A stretch of 64,000 nt of DNA. Origin: Artemia franciscana. Taxonomy: Eukaryota > Arthropoda > Branchiopoda > Anostraca > Artemiidae. Position 1 is the first letter of the stretch; each line of letters begins with the position of its first letter. The notes beneath the pieces were generated by a model. The model did not search any database. It was given only the letters and a program-made list of their open reading frames with translations, and had not been told where the DNA came from. A program made the position numbers and the translations under genes. Below are positions 21,183 to 32,079 of the stretch, in pieces. The stretch spans positions 186,001 to 250,000 of the forward strand of contig NW_027062695.1 of assembly GCF_032884065.1 (NCBI RefSeq). Reading direction: 5' to 3'.

Positions 21183-22352
21183 TTCATTATAAATCCATTT
21201 TTTTAATGTTATATAACCCACAAGCACTGATTTTCCAATCTTAATTTGGATAAATTAATCTTTCCAATGTTATGACGTTTTTTTCTTCCTTGACATCGAA
21301 TTTTAAATAAAAGCATGCGTTTTTGGTCGAAAATATGGAAGCCGACGGAAGAAGGTGTAGATAAATATTTCACGAGGTTATATATATTGTAAATGTCTGC
21401 AAATTCAAGCTGTGGAGGTTGCAATTAAATTTTTGCACAAGGATGATGACATCATTGATTTTTTCATGTGTGTTTTTTTATTTTACTGTTAATAACAAAG
21501 TTTGAATAATTCAATTAATTATCATAATTATTAACCTTAATTATACTAATTAATGATTTAATTAATTAATTATTTTATTAATTTAATTAATGAAACAATG
21601 ATAATTAATAATAATACTCCGATCTGTCACAACTCGGCTTTACTCACCACCAGGTCAATCACTCCAACAACTTTGTTGACCCTGAGGATGCAACCATCCA
21701 CACCCAATGTGTTAGGAGGCTATGGCACTCTCTTAAGAAAAGTTGCTAAAGGTTGGGGATGAGGAGTCTGTATTTAAAGCAGTATATTGCTAGATTTCTC
21801 TTCCTCGAAACTTATGAGGCAGAAGAGCGCCTGCATTATTTCTTAATTGAAGCAAAAAAGCTTTACCCCCCCCGGATCAGAGCCCTCACCTTCTAGAGTT
21901 GTGGAAGCTGAAGCCAACCAAGAAGAATATTCTGATGAGGATTCAGATGAGGATTCGGATATCCGGCTGGTTTCAGTTTCCGAGATTGTTTAACTGCAAT
22001 CATAAAGGTAATTATCCTTTTTTACTATTAAAATTGTTGTTTCATTCAATGTTTTTCTGTTTTCATGAAAAATGTTAAACGTTTATCATGTTTTTCTGCG
22101 TTAATTATTGTAATATTGAACTAATTTTGGAGCTGAGAAAACGCATGCTTTAATTGAAATTTCGGCGACAACTAATACTGGCGCTGAGAAAACGTAGCCG
22201 GTATTATTTTGTAAAAAAAGAGACGGAAATTAATTGACATTTCGGCGACAAGGAAAAGAAAACGCCATATTATTGGTAAAATTTATTTATCCAATTTAAT
22301 CGTGGAAAATCAGTGCTTGGGGATAATATAACATTAAAAAATGGATTTATAA
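21183..22352 (+). mobile_element. Merlin-like DNA transposon remnant with ~115-bp inverted ends
   Basis: Sequence at 21,183-21,300 ('tttcattataaatccat' ... 'agcactgattttcca' ... 'ttatgacgttttttt') recurs inverted at about 22,240-22,352 at roughly 80% identity by eye. Between the arms lies a damaged Merlin/ISXO2-type transposase coding fragment. The arms are best read as the terminal inverted repeats of the element. I could not identify the expected 8-9 bp target duplication. Most of the transposase N-terminus is absent; an AT-rich spacer at 21,480-21,600 separates the left arm from the coding fragment. Confidence 0.6.
21621..21993 (+). pseudogene. Merlin (IS1016/ISXO2-like) transposase C-terminal fragment
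   Basis: The plus-strand frame from 21,621 reads 'LGFTHHQVNHSNNFVDPEDA', then 'IHTQCVRRLWHSLKKSC', a TAA stop, then 'RLGMRSLYLKQYIARFLF' and 'EERLHYFLIEAKKLYPP'. This is the end of the DDE transposase domain of the Merlin superfamily (bacterial ISXO2/IS1016 relatives). The His-Thr-Gln...Trp..Lys block is clear, but the position that should carry the third catalytic acidic residue (HTQxxE) is Arg, so the active site is lost. A run of C bases near 21,870 shifts the frame, and an acidic tail ('EEYSDEDSDEDSD') follows to a TAA at 21,991. The gene is dead. Confidence 0.75.
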
Positions 22353-22371
22353 TGAAACGGTAAGTTTCAGT

Positions 22372-22578
22372 CCAATGTTATAAAGTTTGAGACCAATGTT
22401 TTAAGCCTTTTTTATACCCCTTATTTAGGTCATTTTGAAGAGGTCAAAAAGTGCTTAAATCTGAATTTCCGGTAGAAGTGATTACTATATTTGTAAAGAG
22501 CGTTAAAAAAGGCATCGAGTGTTATATTTACTTTATTCGAAAACCAATAATACTGTTTGCTATAAATTTACCTGAAAC
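22372..22578 (-). repeat. Inverted repeat, right arm (partner 20,337-20,553)
   Basis: Inverted partner of the left arm. It directly flanks the right end of the Merlin-like element, so the pair encloses R1, the R3 arm and the Merlin element. Confidence 0.75.
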
Positions 22579-22672
22579 TCTGGGCTCCGAAGCCATTGTA
22601 TGTTTTATGATCACTATCACTCTCACCTGAGAGTATTCTGCGACGCGAATGAGCTTTATATTAGTTTAGCTG

Positions 22673-22717
22673 ATGAACGTGGAAGGCGATATCATTTATA
22701 TCGCCTTCTACGTTCAT
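22673..22717. repeat. 20-bp-stem hairpin
   Basis: The arm at 22,673-22,692 (ATGAACGTGGAAGGCGATAT) pairs with 22,698-22,717 with a single mismatch around a 5-base loop. The flanks 'tagtttagct' and 'agctaaacta' extend the symmetry with a 12-base bulge. There is no coding context. It may be the end of a foldback element. Confidence 0.85.
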
Positions 22718-22909
22718 AATCCTCAGAAGCTAAACTATCCAACAATCCAATCACTATTTCACTGTCACTCATTATTCAATTTGGTCTGAATCAAAGTGAA
22801 TGCCAACGTCAACTGGTTTTGGTTTTGGTCAATTGAGGCGATTGCAGTCATTGCACGCGTCTATCTCAGTTGAACTCTCAGCTACACTGGCGCTCCTTCT
22901 TTGGTGTAG

Positions 22910-23252
22910 AATTAAATAAAAAAAACTAATTTTTTTAGCTGAAAGTAAGGAGCGACATTAAAACTTAAAACGAACAGAAATTACTCCGTATATAAAATGG
23001 TTTGTCCCCTCCGCAATGCCTCGCTCTTTACGCTAAAGCTTTTAATTGTTTTAAAAAGCAGAATTGTGGCAACGAGTCAAGTTTTTAATTGTTTTAAAAA
23101 GTAAAATTGTGACAAAAAATCAAACTTTAGCGTAAAGAGCGAGGGATTGCGGAGGGGACAAACCATTTTATATACGGAGTAATTTCTGTTCGTTTTAAGT
23201 TTTAATGTCGCTCCTTACTTTCAGCTAAAAAAATTAGTTTTTTTTATTTAAT
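22910..23252. repeat. Large foldback palindrome (two ~129-bp R3 arms, ~85-bp spacer)
   Basis: The arm at 22,910-23,038 and its reverse complement at 23,124-23,252 are nearly identical. Each contains 'aaggagcgacattaaaactt', 'acagaaattactccgtatat' and 'cgctctttacgctaaag' (or complements). The spacer holds a tandem pair of 'tttaattgttttaaaaag'. This is the structure of a MITE/foldback element, or of two R3 copies inserted head to head. Confidence 0.9.
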
Positions 23253-24252
23253 TTCTGAACGTTTTTGAATTAATGCATGTTTGGTTTTGGCTCTCCGCAA
23301 ATAAATTATTAAAATGAAATTTGTATATTAATTCTTTTTTTTGGCTAAATGGCTTTCTCTTAGTTTTGATCAGACGATTTTGAGAAATAAGGGGTGGAGA
23401 AGGAGGCCTAGTTGCCCTCCAATTTTTCGGTTGCTTAAAAAGGCAACTAGAACTTTTAATTTTTAACGAACGTTTTTATTAGTAAAAATTATACGTAACT
23501 TATAAATTAGCAACTTACGTAACAAACTTTCATAATCTTATATTTTTATTATGTATACAAGGGGGTTTGTATCCTCGTTAATACCTCGCTCTTTACACTA
23601 AATCTTAAGTTTTGTCCCAATTCTTTAAGAATGACCCCTGAATCAGAAAGGCCGTAGAATAAATAGTTGAAATTACTAAAAATACTTTAGCATTAAGAGC
23701 GAGGTATTTATCTCCTCCTAAATACCTCGCTCTTTATGCTAAAGTATTTTTAGAACCCCTCATATGCGTTATAATCTCTGTTCGTTTTAAGTTTCAATGC
23801 TACTCCTTCCTTTCATTTGAAAAAACGTTTTCATGTTTATTTTTCATTGTTTTCTTATAGTAATGCTAGAAAATCATTCGCCCTTTTCCTTGAATTTTTC
23901 TTCCCCCATGACAGATTCCTCCTAGGAAAGATCCTCCAACATAGCCCCCTCCCCTCAGCCCCACCCCCCAAACAAAATAAAATCCCCCTGAAAACGTCTG
24001 TACACTTCCCAATAACCATTACTATATGTAAACACTGGTCAAAGTTTGTAACTTGCAGCCCCTCCCCCAGGGATTGTAGGGGAGTAAATCATCCCCAAAT
24101 ACATAGTTATTATGGTTTTCGACTATGCTGAACAAAATGGCTATCTCAAAATTTTGATCCGTTGACTTTGGGAAAAATATGAGCGTGGGAGGGGGCCTAG
24201 ATGCCCTCCAATTTTTTTGGTCACTTAAAAAGGGCACTAGAACTTTTCATTT
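23253..24252 (-). repeat. Composite dispersed repeat (R3/R2 part), continuous with R1 at 24,253-24,687
   Basis: Read on the minus strand, the order is R1 (24,687 to 24,253), R2 (24,252 to ~24,040, including the complement of 'gctatctcaaaattttgat'), a C/G-rich segment (~23,940-24,080), and R3 ('aaacttaaaacgaacagaga', ~23,775). A second, shorter R2-like patch lies at 23,380-23,470. The frames at 23,817-24,237 lie in these repeats. Confidence 0.7.
23678..23751. repeat. 33-bp-stem hairpin
   Basis: 23,678-23,710 pairs with 23,719-23,751 around the 8-base loop TCTCCTCC with one mismatch. The stem contains 'agagcgaggtattta'. It is a compact foldback version of the R3 sequence. Confidence 0.9.
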
Positions 24253-24687
24253 CCGTTAGAATGAGCCCTCTTGCGACATTCTAGGACCACTTGGTCGATA
24301 CGATGACCCCTGGGAAAAAAAACAAATAAACACGCACCCGTGATTTGTCTTCTGGCAAAAAATACAAAATTCCGCATTTTTGTAGATAGGAGCTTGAAAC
24401 TTCTACAGTAGGGTTCTCTGATACGCTGAATCTGATGGTGTGATTTTCGTTAAGATTATATGACTTTTAGGGGGTGTTTCCCCCTATTTTTTTAAATAAG
24501 GCAAATTTTCTCAGGCTCGTAACTTTTGATGGGTAAGACTAAACTTGATGAAACTTATATATTTAAAATCAGCATTAAAATGCGATTCTTTTGGTGTAGC
24601 TATTGATATCAAAATTCAATTTCTTAGAGTTTTGGTTACTATTGAGCCGGGTCGCTCCTTACTACAGTTCGTTACCACGAACTGTTT
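24253..24687 (-). repeat. Dispersed repeat R1, inverted copy
   Basis: Inverted counterpart of 20,575-21,014, ending with the same hairpin (ACAGTTCGT-TACC-ACGAACTGT, 24,664-24,685). Its hairpin end lies close to the point where the interrupted LINE resumes. Confidence 0.85.
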
Positions 24688-24714
24688 GATCACATTCAAA
24701 CTTCAAACTTGGTA

Positions 24715-25900
24715 AGTTTTCTTTTAATTTATCAAATAAAGCTCAAGATATATAGACGCTTTTGAATCTCACAGGAGAATATTTGCACATAAAAAAAAAT
24801 TAAGGCTTACTACTGAAAAGAGCGAAGTTGTTATTTTTAAAAAAAGGGAATGTATGTGGTGAAGAAAAGCATATATTTACATTTAATAATAAGGAACTAA
24901 TCATAAGTAAAGGAATAAAATATTTAGGATTTATCTTATCGGAAAATGGAAGCCTAAAGAGTTATGATGATGAAATAATTAATAGAGGTAAAGTGGCCAT
25001 GCCTGCGATTTTTAGAAACCTGACGATAATGGAGAATAAAAACCTAAAAATGCATAAAAGAAAATTTAATACGAAAATTCTACCCGTGATAGAATATGGA
25101 GCAGGGATATGGGGTGGAGAAACGGGGCAGCAAATGGAGTCCTTTCAGCTTCAGTATTATAAAAGAGGGTTTGGTCTATATCAGACCACTCATCCACAGA
25201 TTCTGAAAGGTAATATGAGCCTGTTTTCTTTAAAGCCACGTAGGTCTATTTTAATGCATAGATTCTGGTTGAAGTTAATTAAGAGTAATGAAGATGACTA
25301 GTAATAGTGACATATGATGAGATGTTGAAAAGTGGTTTAAAAACCTCGTGATCATCCCAAATTATACCATTTCTAGACAAAGTAGGAATTCCTTACTTAT
25401 GGAATAGTGGTCTTTGTTCTAGTGAGATATCAACAGATTTAGAAAGCCAGGTGCGTTTTAAATTAGACAGTCAGGAAATTCAGTATTGGCAAGGGTTGGT
25501 TTTAGATTCTACAACTCTACAACATTATAATCAGGCAAAACTTAGTTTTGGAGAGGAAGCTTATTTTAAATTTAATTTACCGGCTATGATTCTATGTCCT
25601 TGGATTCAGCTTAAGGCGACTTATCTTCCAATCCAGAGCAGGCAAAAAATGTGGACAAAAAAAAATAATGGGTCCTGATAGGCGGTATGTTTGTCCTTTT
25701 TTAAAATGAGGATGAAGACTTGGATCATTTTCTGTGGAAAAGCCTGGTACTCTTTAATTTACGGCAAAAATATTTACACGGGATTAATTTGATACTTCCT
25801 GGTATTCTGCAAAATATTAACCCAGCCACAATATTTCGAGTTAGAGTGAATATAGATAAATCCTTAGTAAGAAGAAATAGCTTATATGATTAATTTATTT
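24715..25900 (+). pseudogene. LINE ORF2 C-terminal part (continuation of 19,558-19,655)
   Basis: Plus-strand frames give 'LRLTTEKSEVVIF' (with a frameshift in a poly-A run), then an open stretch 24,828-25,301 containing 'IISKGIKYLGFILSENGSL' (the KYLG motif after the palm) and 'KILPVIEYGAGIWG', then 25,451-25,678 with 'RFKLDSQEIQYWQ', and finally traces of a Cys/His tail ('VCPF..NEDEDLDHFLW', ~25,690-25,740). The order matches the end of a CR1/jockey-like LINE ORF2. Frameshifts and stops interrupt it. It carries no catalytic Asp box because that segment would lie in the part lost at the insertion between 19,655 and 24,715. Confidence 0.75.
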
Positions 25901-26099
25901 TGTCGTTAGATTAGGTATTTCAGCGTCGTATTCTGTTTCTGTGTGTGCTTGTAAATTGTACTGTTGTTTAGTTTCCTTACTTGTTTGTTATTTATTTATA
26001 TTTTTGTGGGTATATGGCCCTTGGGCTTTTCAAATACACTTATCTGTATATCTATCAATCTATCATTAATATTATATTAATATATTATATTATTAATAA
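25901..26099 (+). repeat. LINE 3' UTR and TATC/ATT-rich tail
   Basis: Follows the C-terminal remnant and ends in 'tatctgtatatctatcaatc' and an (ATT)-rich run, after which the G-rich minisatellite restarts at once. This gives the 3' boundary of the LINE insertion. Confidence 0.6.
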
Positions 26100-28490
26100 T
26101 AGGCCAGGGATCAGATCCCACAGTTTTGGAATGAAATATCGTTATCATGTTTTTTTTGGGGGGAGAGGGTTTCGATCATGCAAGGAGGGCAAGAGGTCAG
26201 CTCCCAAGATTTTTGGAATAACGAATCGTTAGTCTACTTTTTTTGGGGACGGGGTTAGGCCATGGAGGGCTAGAGGGACATCTCCTATATTTAAGAAATA
26301 AGATATATTTGATAAGTTTTGTATGTTTTTTTTTGGTGGGAGCGGGCTTGAGCCGAGGAAGATAAAATAATATAAATAAAATTTTGGAATAAAATATCGT
26401 TAATAATCTGTTTTTAGTTGGGGAGGGGCTCAAGAAGGGAACCCCAGGAGTCAGATCCCATGATTTGGGACAAAGAATTCTTAATAAGTGTTTTGGGGAG
26501 GAGAGGTCAGGCCATGGAGGGATGGTCAGAGGTCAGCTCCCATATTTTTGGAATATAATATCGTCAGTGTATTTTTCTTTTTTGTGGGGGGGAGGGCATA
26601 GAGAGAGGAACATGGATTAGCTCCCATGATTTATCATTGATAAATTTTTTTATGGGGAGGAGGATCTGGCCATGGAGGGTCAGGGATCGACTCCTATTAG
26701 TTTTGGCATAATATATCGTTAATATGTTGTTATTTGGAGGAATCGGGCCATGGAGGTTCAGGGATCAGCTCCCATACGTTTTGGAACAATACATCATTAA
26801 AAAGATGCTTTTTGGGGAGGAGGATTGGTCCATGGAGGGCCAGGGGTCAGCTCTAACAGTTTTAGAATAAATGATTGCTATTTTTTGGGCAGGGCGGAGT
26901 GGGCCCAAGGCGGGCCAGGGGTCAGCTCCAATTATGTTGGAATAGCATACCGTTAATTAGTTGTTTTTGGGGAGGGATCGGTCCATGGAGAGCCTGGGGT
27001 CAGCCCTCATACTTTTGGAATAAAGAGTCGTTATTGTTTGGGGGTGTTGGTCTATGGAGGGAGGGTCAGGGGTCAGCTCCCATGATTTTTTAATAAAATA
27101 CCTTGAATTTTTTGGGGAGAGTGATTGGGGGGGGGGGGGGTGTTAAGCCATAAAGGGAGGGCCAGGGGTCAGCTACTATGATGTTTGGAAAAAAATACCG
27201 TTGATAATTTTTTTCGGAGGGGGGATGCACCCGTAGAGGAAGGGCCAAGGGTCAGCTCCCACAGTTTTAGAATAAAATATTGTTAATTTTTTTTACAGGT
27301 TTAGGAGGAAGGACCAGGGATCAACTCCCATGAATTTTGGAATAAAATATCGATAATAAGTTGTTTCTTTTAGCAGAGATGGGGTCATGAAGGGAAGACC
27401 AACAGTCAGTTTCCATGATTTTTGAATACAATATCCTTAATAAGTTTTTGGGGAGGAAAGGTCGGACCATGGAGGGAGGGTCAGGGGTTACCGCCCATAT
27501 TTTTGGCATAAAATGTTGTTAATATTTTGTTTGGGGGGGGGAGGCATGGAGGAAGGATCAGGGGTTATCTCCCATGATCTATCGTTGATATTTTTCAAAG
27601 GGGAGGGGGATGAGGACCCAACGAGAGTCAGGGATCAGCTCCCATAACCTTTGGATAATATATCATTATTGAGTTTTGGGATGAAGGAGGATCTGCTCAT
27701 GGAGGCCAGGGGTCAGCTCATTCACTTTTGGAATGAAACGTCGTTATACTTTTTTTCTGGGGGGGGGTGGAGTCAGGCCAATCAGGACCAGGTGTTAGCT
27801 TCCGTATTTTGGAATAATATATCGTTAATATTGTTTTGGGAGGAGGAATCAGTCCATGGAGGGTGTGGGGTCAGTTCTCATATTTTGGTGGTAAAATATC
27901 TTTTTTTTTGGGGGGGGGAGGTTATGGCAATGGACGATGGGAAAGGGGTGAGCTCCCATGATTTCTAGAATAATGAATCTTTGATAATTATTTTTTGGGG
28001 GGGGGGTGGGGGTGGACCATGGAGTGTCAGGGGACAGCTCCCATATTTTAGAAATAAGATACCATTAATAAGTCTTTTTTCTGGGGGGGGGTCAAGGAGG
28101 GAAGGCCTAGGGGTCAGCTCCTATAAACTTTGGAATAAAATATCGTTGGTAAGTAGTCTTTTAGAGGGAGTTTGGGCCTCGGAGGGAAGACTAGGGGTCA
28201 GTTCCTATGATTTTGGATATAATGGATCGGTAATAAATTGCTTTAGGGAGAGGGATGAGGGATCAGACCATGGAAGGAGAGCCAGGTGTGAGCTCTAATG
28301 ATCTTAGGAATAAAACCTCTTGATAAGTTTTTTTAGTGGGGGGGTCATGAAGGGAAGACCAGGGGTCATCTCCCATGGGCTTTGAAATTAAGAATCCTTA
28401 ATAAGTCTTTTTGGGGGGAGGGAGTTTGGGCCATGAGGTCGGGCCAGGGGCAGCTCTCATATTTTTGGAATAAAATATCGGTGACTTTTT
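26100..28490 (+). repeat. G-rich minisatellite array, ~85-95 bp unit (right part)
   Basis: About 27 imperfect copies of the same unit as the 18.0-19.55 kb array, same strand, with characteristic 'ggccatggaggg', 'caggggtcagctcccat' and 'ggaataaaatatcgttaata' blocks and G runs up to 14. Many short frames arise from the repeat. None is a gene. Confidence 0.92.
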
Positions 28491-29575
28491 TTTGCGTACT
28501 TAAGTGACATCTTTTCAGAAACTGATAGACTTAATTCAAAATTGAAGAACGGTTCCATTAATGTTTTCAATATAAATAAAATATTGAATCCCTGATAAGA
28601 AAAATTACAATTTTGGGAATCCTGCCTGTTTAAAAACCAATGTGAACACGGCATGATTTTAGCTCCCTAAAAACTTAAGATTGCTTAGTTTTTAGTAAAG
28701 TGCTAGTTTGTCAGAATTTATAGAAGCGTAAACCTAGTAGTTAGAAAGACAGAAAATCAAATCTATCATTTTGATGCTAACAGGGGATATATTTCTCTTT
28801 TTTCTTACCTTTTGTATGTTTGCTTTGAAATGTGAATACTGGATTTTTCAAGCTGGATATTTGCCCTTATAATCTAAACCCTAAGATCCCTTGGAAGAGA
28901 CCTCAGATAAACTGCACTTTAGTGGCGTCAGAGTAGAGCATAACAGCGTAGCAAGCCCATTAAAACTTTCTTCATGATTAACTGTCCAAAATATGTTATA
29001 TAGCTATTTTGTGTCTTCGAAATTAAAAATTACGCAATTGTAAAGTGCAATCCCTAAAGCGATAATTGGGGTTCGGCTGAGGAGGATAGTTTTTCATTCA
29101 TCTTTCCTTTTATGGCTTTTCAATCTGTTTTGAACACCCAGATCTTCCAAACCTGCCGCAACAGTCTCACTTGTTTGTCTTTCTTGGTTTTATGTTCTAC
29201 TTGGGAAGTTGCATTATTGGTTCATCGCCTTCCGTACAGTTACCGTACGGCATCTGCTCGGAAGCTGTTTGGCGCTCAAGGACAGTAATTAATTTAGCTT
29301 CTCCTTGATTTTTTCAAATTTGAATATTCACATGATAAAAGAAACGACGATATCACACAATATTTGTTATCAAGCACGGATTTATCTTTCTTGAATTTTA
29401 TCTCACTAGGAATGAAATCATCTGTATCTAAAATTACAAATTTATGCTCTTATGTACCAGTAACTAGTATACTACCGCAGTTATTTTGCCAAACCAGCTG
29501 CTATTTTAGGTGGTTTGGTGGAGGCTAAGGTAATTGTTAATTATCCAGAAAAAACAAAGAATTTGGATATCCAAT
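28491..29575. other. No gene seen
   Basis: Low-repeat AT-rich sequence after the minisatellite. No motif-bearing frame, splice pattern or RNA gene recognised. Confidence 0.45.
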
Positions 29576-30420
29576 CATGGTTGCAGCAGCAGCTGCAACC
29601 AAGTAGAGAGCGAGCCACAGCCCATCGTAACCAAAGGAAAAAAAAAATGCGTTTAGAAAAAAAATGTTCAGTGAAAAAAATTACCAATTGAAATTGATTC
29701 TGGAATGGTAACTATTATTTCGGCTTGTCTTAAAAGTAAAAGTTTATTGGGAAATGAATTTTACGGTGATTTTGAAAAAAGTCTGACATCCCTCAAAAAC
29801 GGCATCAAATCATTATGAAGAGCTTATAAGTAAAATCTGAATAGTCAAAAACCGTTTAGAGGGGAATTACAGTCCCTCAGCTTGGACTCGCTTCATGGTT
29901 AGTACTGATCTCTCCTGTTTTTCTTTTCTTTTTGCGTTTTTTTTCAGGGCTAGTGGTTTACCAGAGCATCATAGAGAGATGCTTATTGGCTCATTCAAAA
30001 GTAACTTTTATATATACGTACTTTTTATTAATCTCACCATTTGTACCATCTGCTCTTTTAGTGTCATTTCTCGAGGGGTGGGGCTAGTGGGCTACCAGAA
30101 TATCGCAGACAGATTTTTAAGCTCATATACGACTTCTATGTTCTTCCAACAAATTCCATCATTTGCATAGGGCACTTTTCATGTCATGTTTCAAGTGGAA
30201 AAGCTGGGGTTAGAGAGCTACCAGAACTTTTTAGAGTGATGATTAATTGCTCATTTGAAAGCTGTTGCTCATGTTTAAGTGATTTTTTTTTATCAATTCT
30301 ACTATCCTTAAGTGCAATATAGCACTAAAAACAAAACTTTTTTCGTCAATTCTTAAGTGGAAAAGCTTGGAGGTATGAAACAGTATCATTGTAATAAGCA
30401 TGGTCCAAAACAATTAACTG
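29576..30420. repeat. Dispersed repeat R4 with internal threefold repetition
   Basis: Begins with 'agagagcgagccacagccca' and 'tcgtaaccaaaggaaaa', then contains three diverged segments of the type 'ggctagtgggctaccagaat' at about 29,948, 30,084 and 30,210, each followed by 'cagagagatgcttattggc'-like sequence. Related copies are at 38,551-39,580 and 49,885-50,570. The 91-codon frame at 29,895-30,170 belongs to the repeat. Confidence 0.65.
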
Positions 30421-30522
30421 GAGGTTTGCAAGAACTCTTTCAGTGTGTTCCTCCTCCAATCCCCCTTAATAAGCAATCCAATCATGATCCTAGAAGCTCC
30501 AATAAATGAAATTAGATTATAA

Positions 30523-30591
30523 GAGCCGCGGTTCTGTCAGTAGAGCGTCACTTTTCAAATCGGAGCGTCAAGTGTTCGATTCCTGCCTCGT
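30523..30591 (+). tRNA. tRNA-like sequence, probable pseudogene or SINE head
   Basis: 'gttctgtcagtagagcgtca' resembles a D-arm/A box and 'agtgttcgattcctg' a T-arm/B box at normal tRNA spacing. The acceptor, anticodon and T stems pair poorly, so a working tRNA is unlikely and no anticodon can be assigned reliably. Confidence 0.3.
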
Positions 30592-30776
30592 TATTTTTTT
30601 AATCTTTATTGTGTCCTTTCTAAACGATTATTTTTTAGATAATTTGTATTATTGTAAACTAACTGTTGGGCTGGCGGTTCGCGCCAACCCCCCCCCCCCC
30701 CCCCCGCGTGCGTAAGTTGTTACGCGCCATATTAGTTACGCGCCATTGTAGTCGTGTCCCTGTGTCCCACCTGTGA

Positions 30777-30847
<71 letters not shown>

Positions 30848-30848
30848 T

Positions 30849-31046
30849 TTAACTACGTAAAACTTGCGAATATACAACATTCTTCGCTGTCCCATTGTCT
30901 GTAGATATAAAAAGATTGTCAGGTTTACCGACTCTTGAACATGCAACATATAATTGTCAATGGGGAAAACAATCCGTATTCAGATCTATACCTCATTATT
31001 CTAATGATTGCCCTTGATCTTTGTTGATGGTGATTGCTAATCAAAC
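30849..31046 (-). pseudogene. Helitron helicase C-terminus (copy A)
   Basis: Encodes 'IAITINKAQGQSLE', two stops, 'GIDLNTDCFSHGQLYVACSR' and 'VGKPDNLF' followed by '[17 protein letters not shown]' and TAA, with local substitutions in this copy. This is motif VI and the C-terminal end of the Pif1-like helicase domain of Helitron Rep-helicase proteins. Upstream of it the coding sequence changes abruptly to the minisatellite. Confidence 0.85.
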
Positions 31047-31593
31047 AATCCCTGTGTCCCCATCGTCATTTATATATACCCCCTGTGCCCTCCGGCGTCC
31101 CCGTTGTAGTTGTGTCCCTGTGTCCCAGTCGTCATTTATAGTCGACAAACATGAAGTCAGTCGATACACAAAAATGACGTCAGTTGACACACACGTCCCA
31201 GTCGTCATTTGTGTCCCGGTGTCCCAGTCTGTAATTTCTCTTTGAGTGTCCCGGTCGTCATTTATATTCCCTGTGTCCCGGTCTGTATATACATTCGTTT
31301 TTGAATTGGTATATGATGAAATAATTTTTTTTTTTTTTTTTTTTTCTTTTTAGTTTTTTTTTGTTTTTTGTTTATTTTAGTTTTTTTATTAGCTTTTAGT
31401 TTTTTTTTTCTTTTTAGTTTTTTTTGTAGTTTTTACCTTTTTTTATTTTTTTTTTATTTTTTATTTTTTAGTTCTTTACCTTTTTTTAGTTTTTTTAGTT
31501 TTTTAGCCTTTTTAGTTTTTTTAGTATTTACTTTTTAGTTTTTTTGTATTTTTTACCATTTTTAGTTTTTTTCTTCTTTTGTATTAATGCTAA

Positions 31594-31669
31594 AGCCAAG
31601 GTTCGAACCTGGAACCTCTCGGACCTAGAACCTGGAACATAACGCTTTACCAACTCAGCTACTTCGGCT
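31594..31669 (-). tRNA. tRNA-like segment inside Helitron A (copy 1)
   Basis: On the minus strand 'agccgaagtagctgagttgg' gives an acceptor-like 5' strand and an A box, and 'ggttcgaacct' is a good B box, followed by 'tggct', which pairs with the 5' strand. The anticodon arm does not fold conventionally. A tRNA pseudogene or SINE head captured by the Helitron is the likeliest reading. Confidence 0.4.
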
Positions 31670-32003
31670 TGAATACATTTACATTTTTTAGTTTTTTTTA
31701 TTTTTATTTATTTTTTTAAGTTTTGTTTTTCTCCTTTATTTTTCAGATTTTTTTCCTTTTTAGTTTTTTTTTTCTTTTTCAGTTTTTAGTTTTTTCAGTT
31801 TTTTATTAGTTTTTAGTTTTTTTTTGTAGTTTTTACCTTTTTTTTGTTTTTTTAGTTTTTTTTCTTTTTAATTTTTCAGTTTTTTACCTTTTTTTAGTTT
31901 TTTTTAGTTTTTTAGCTTTTTTAGTTTTTTTAGTATTTACTTTTTAGTTTGTTTTGTAGTTTTTACCTTTTTTAGTTTTTTTCTTCTTTTGTATTAATGC
32001 TAA

Positions 32004-32079
32004 AGCCAAGGTTCAAGCCTGGAACCTCTCGGACCTAGAACCTGGAACATAACGCTTTACCAACTCAGCTACTTCGGCT
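32004..32079 (-). tRNA. tRNA-like segment inside Helitron A (copy 2)
   Basis: Nearly identical to copy 1, offset by 410-412 bp, but its B box has changed (GGCTTGAACC), so this copy is less likely to be transcribed. Both sit in a duplicated block flanked by 'ttttagtttttt' repeats. Confidence 0.4.

Noticed and set aside
26875..28298. Gly/Trp-rich frames of 70-105 codons in the G-rich array
   Set aside because: Frames follow the minisatellite period and change with each indel.
30523..30591. Functional tRNA gene
   Set aside because: Box-like sequences are present but the anticodon and T stems do not pair, so it is kept only as tRNA-like.
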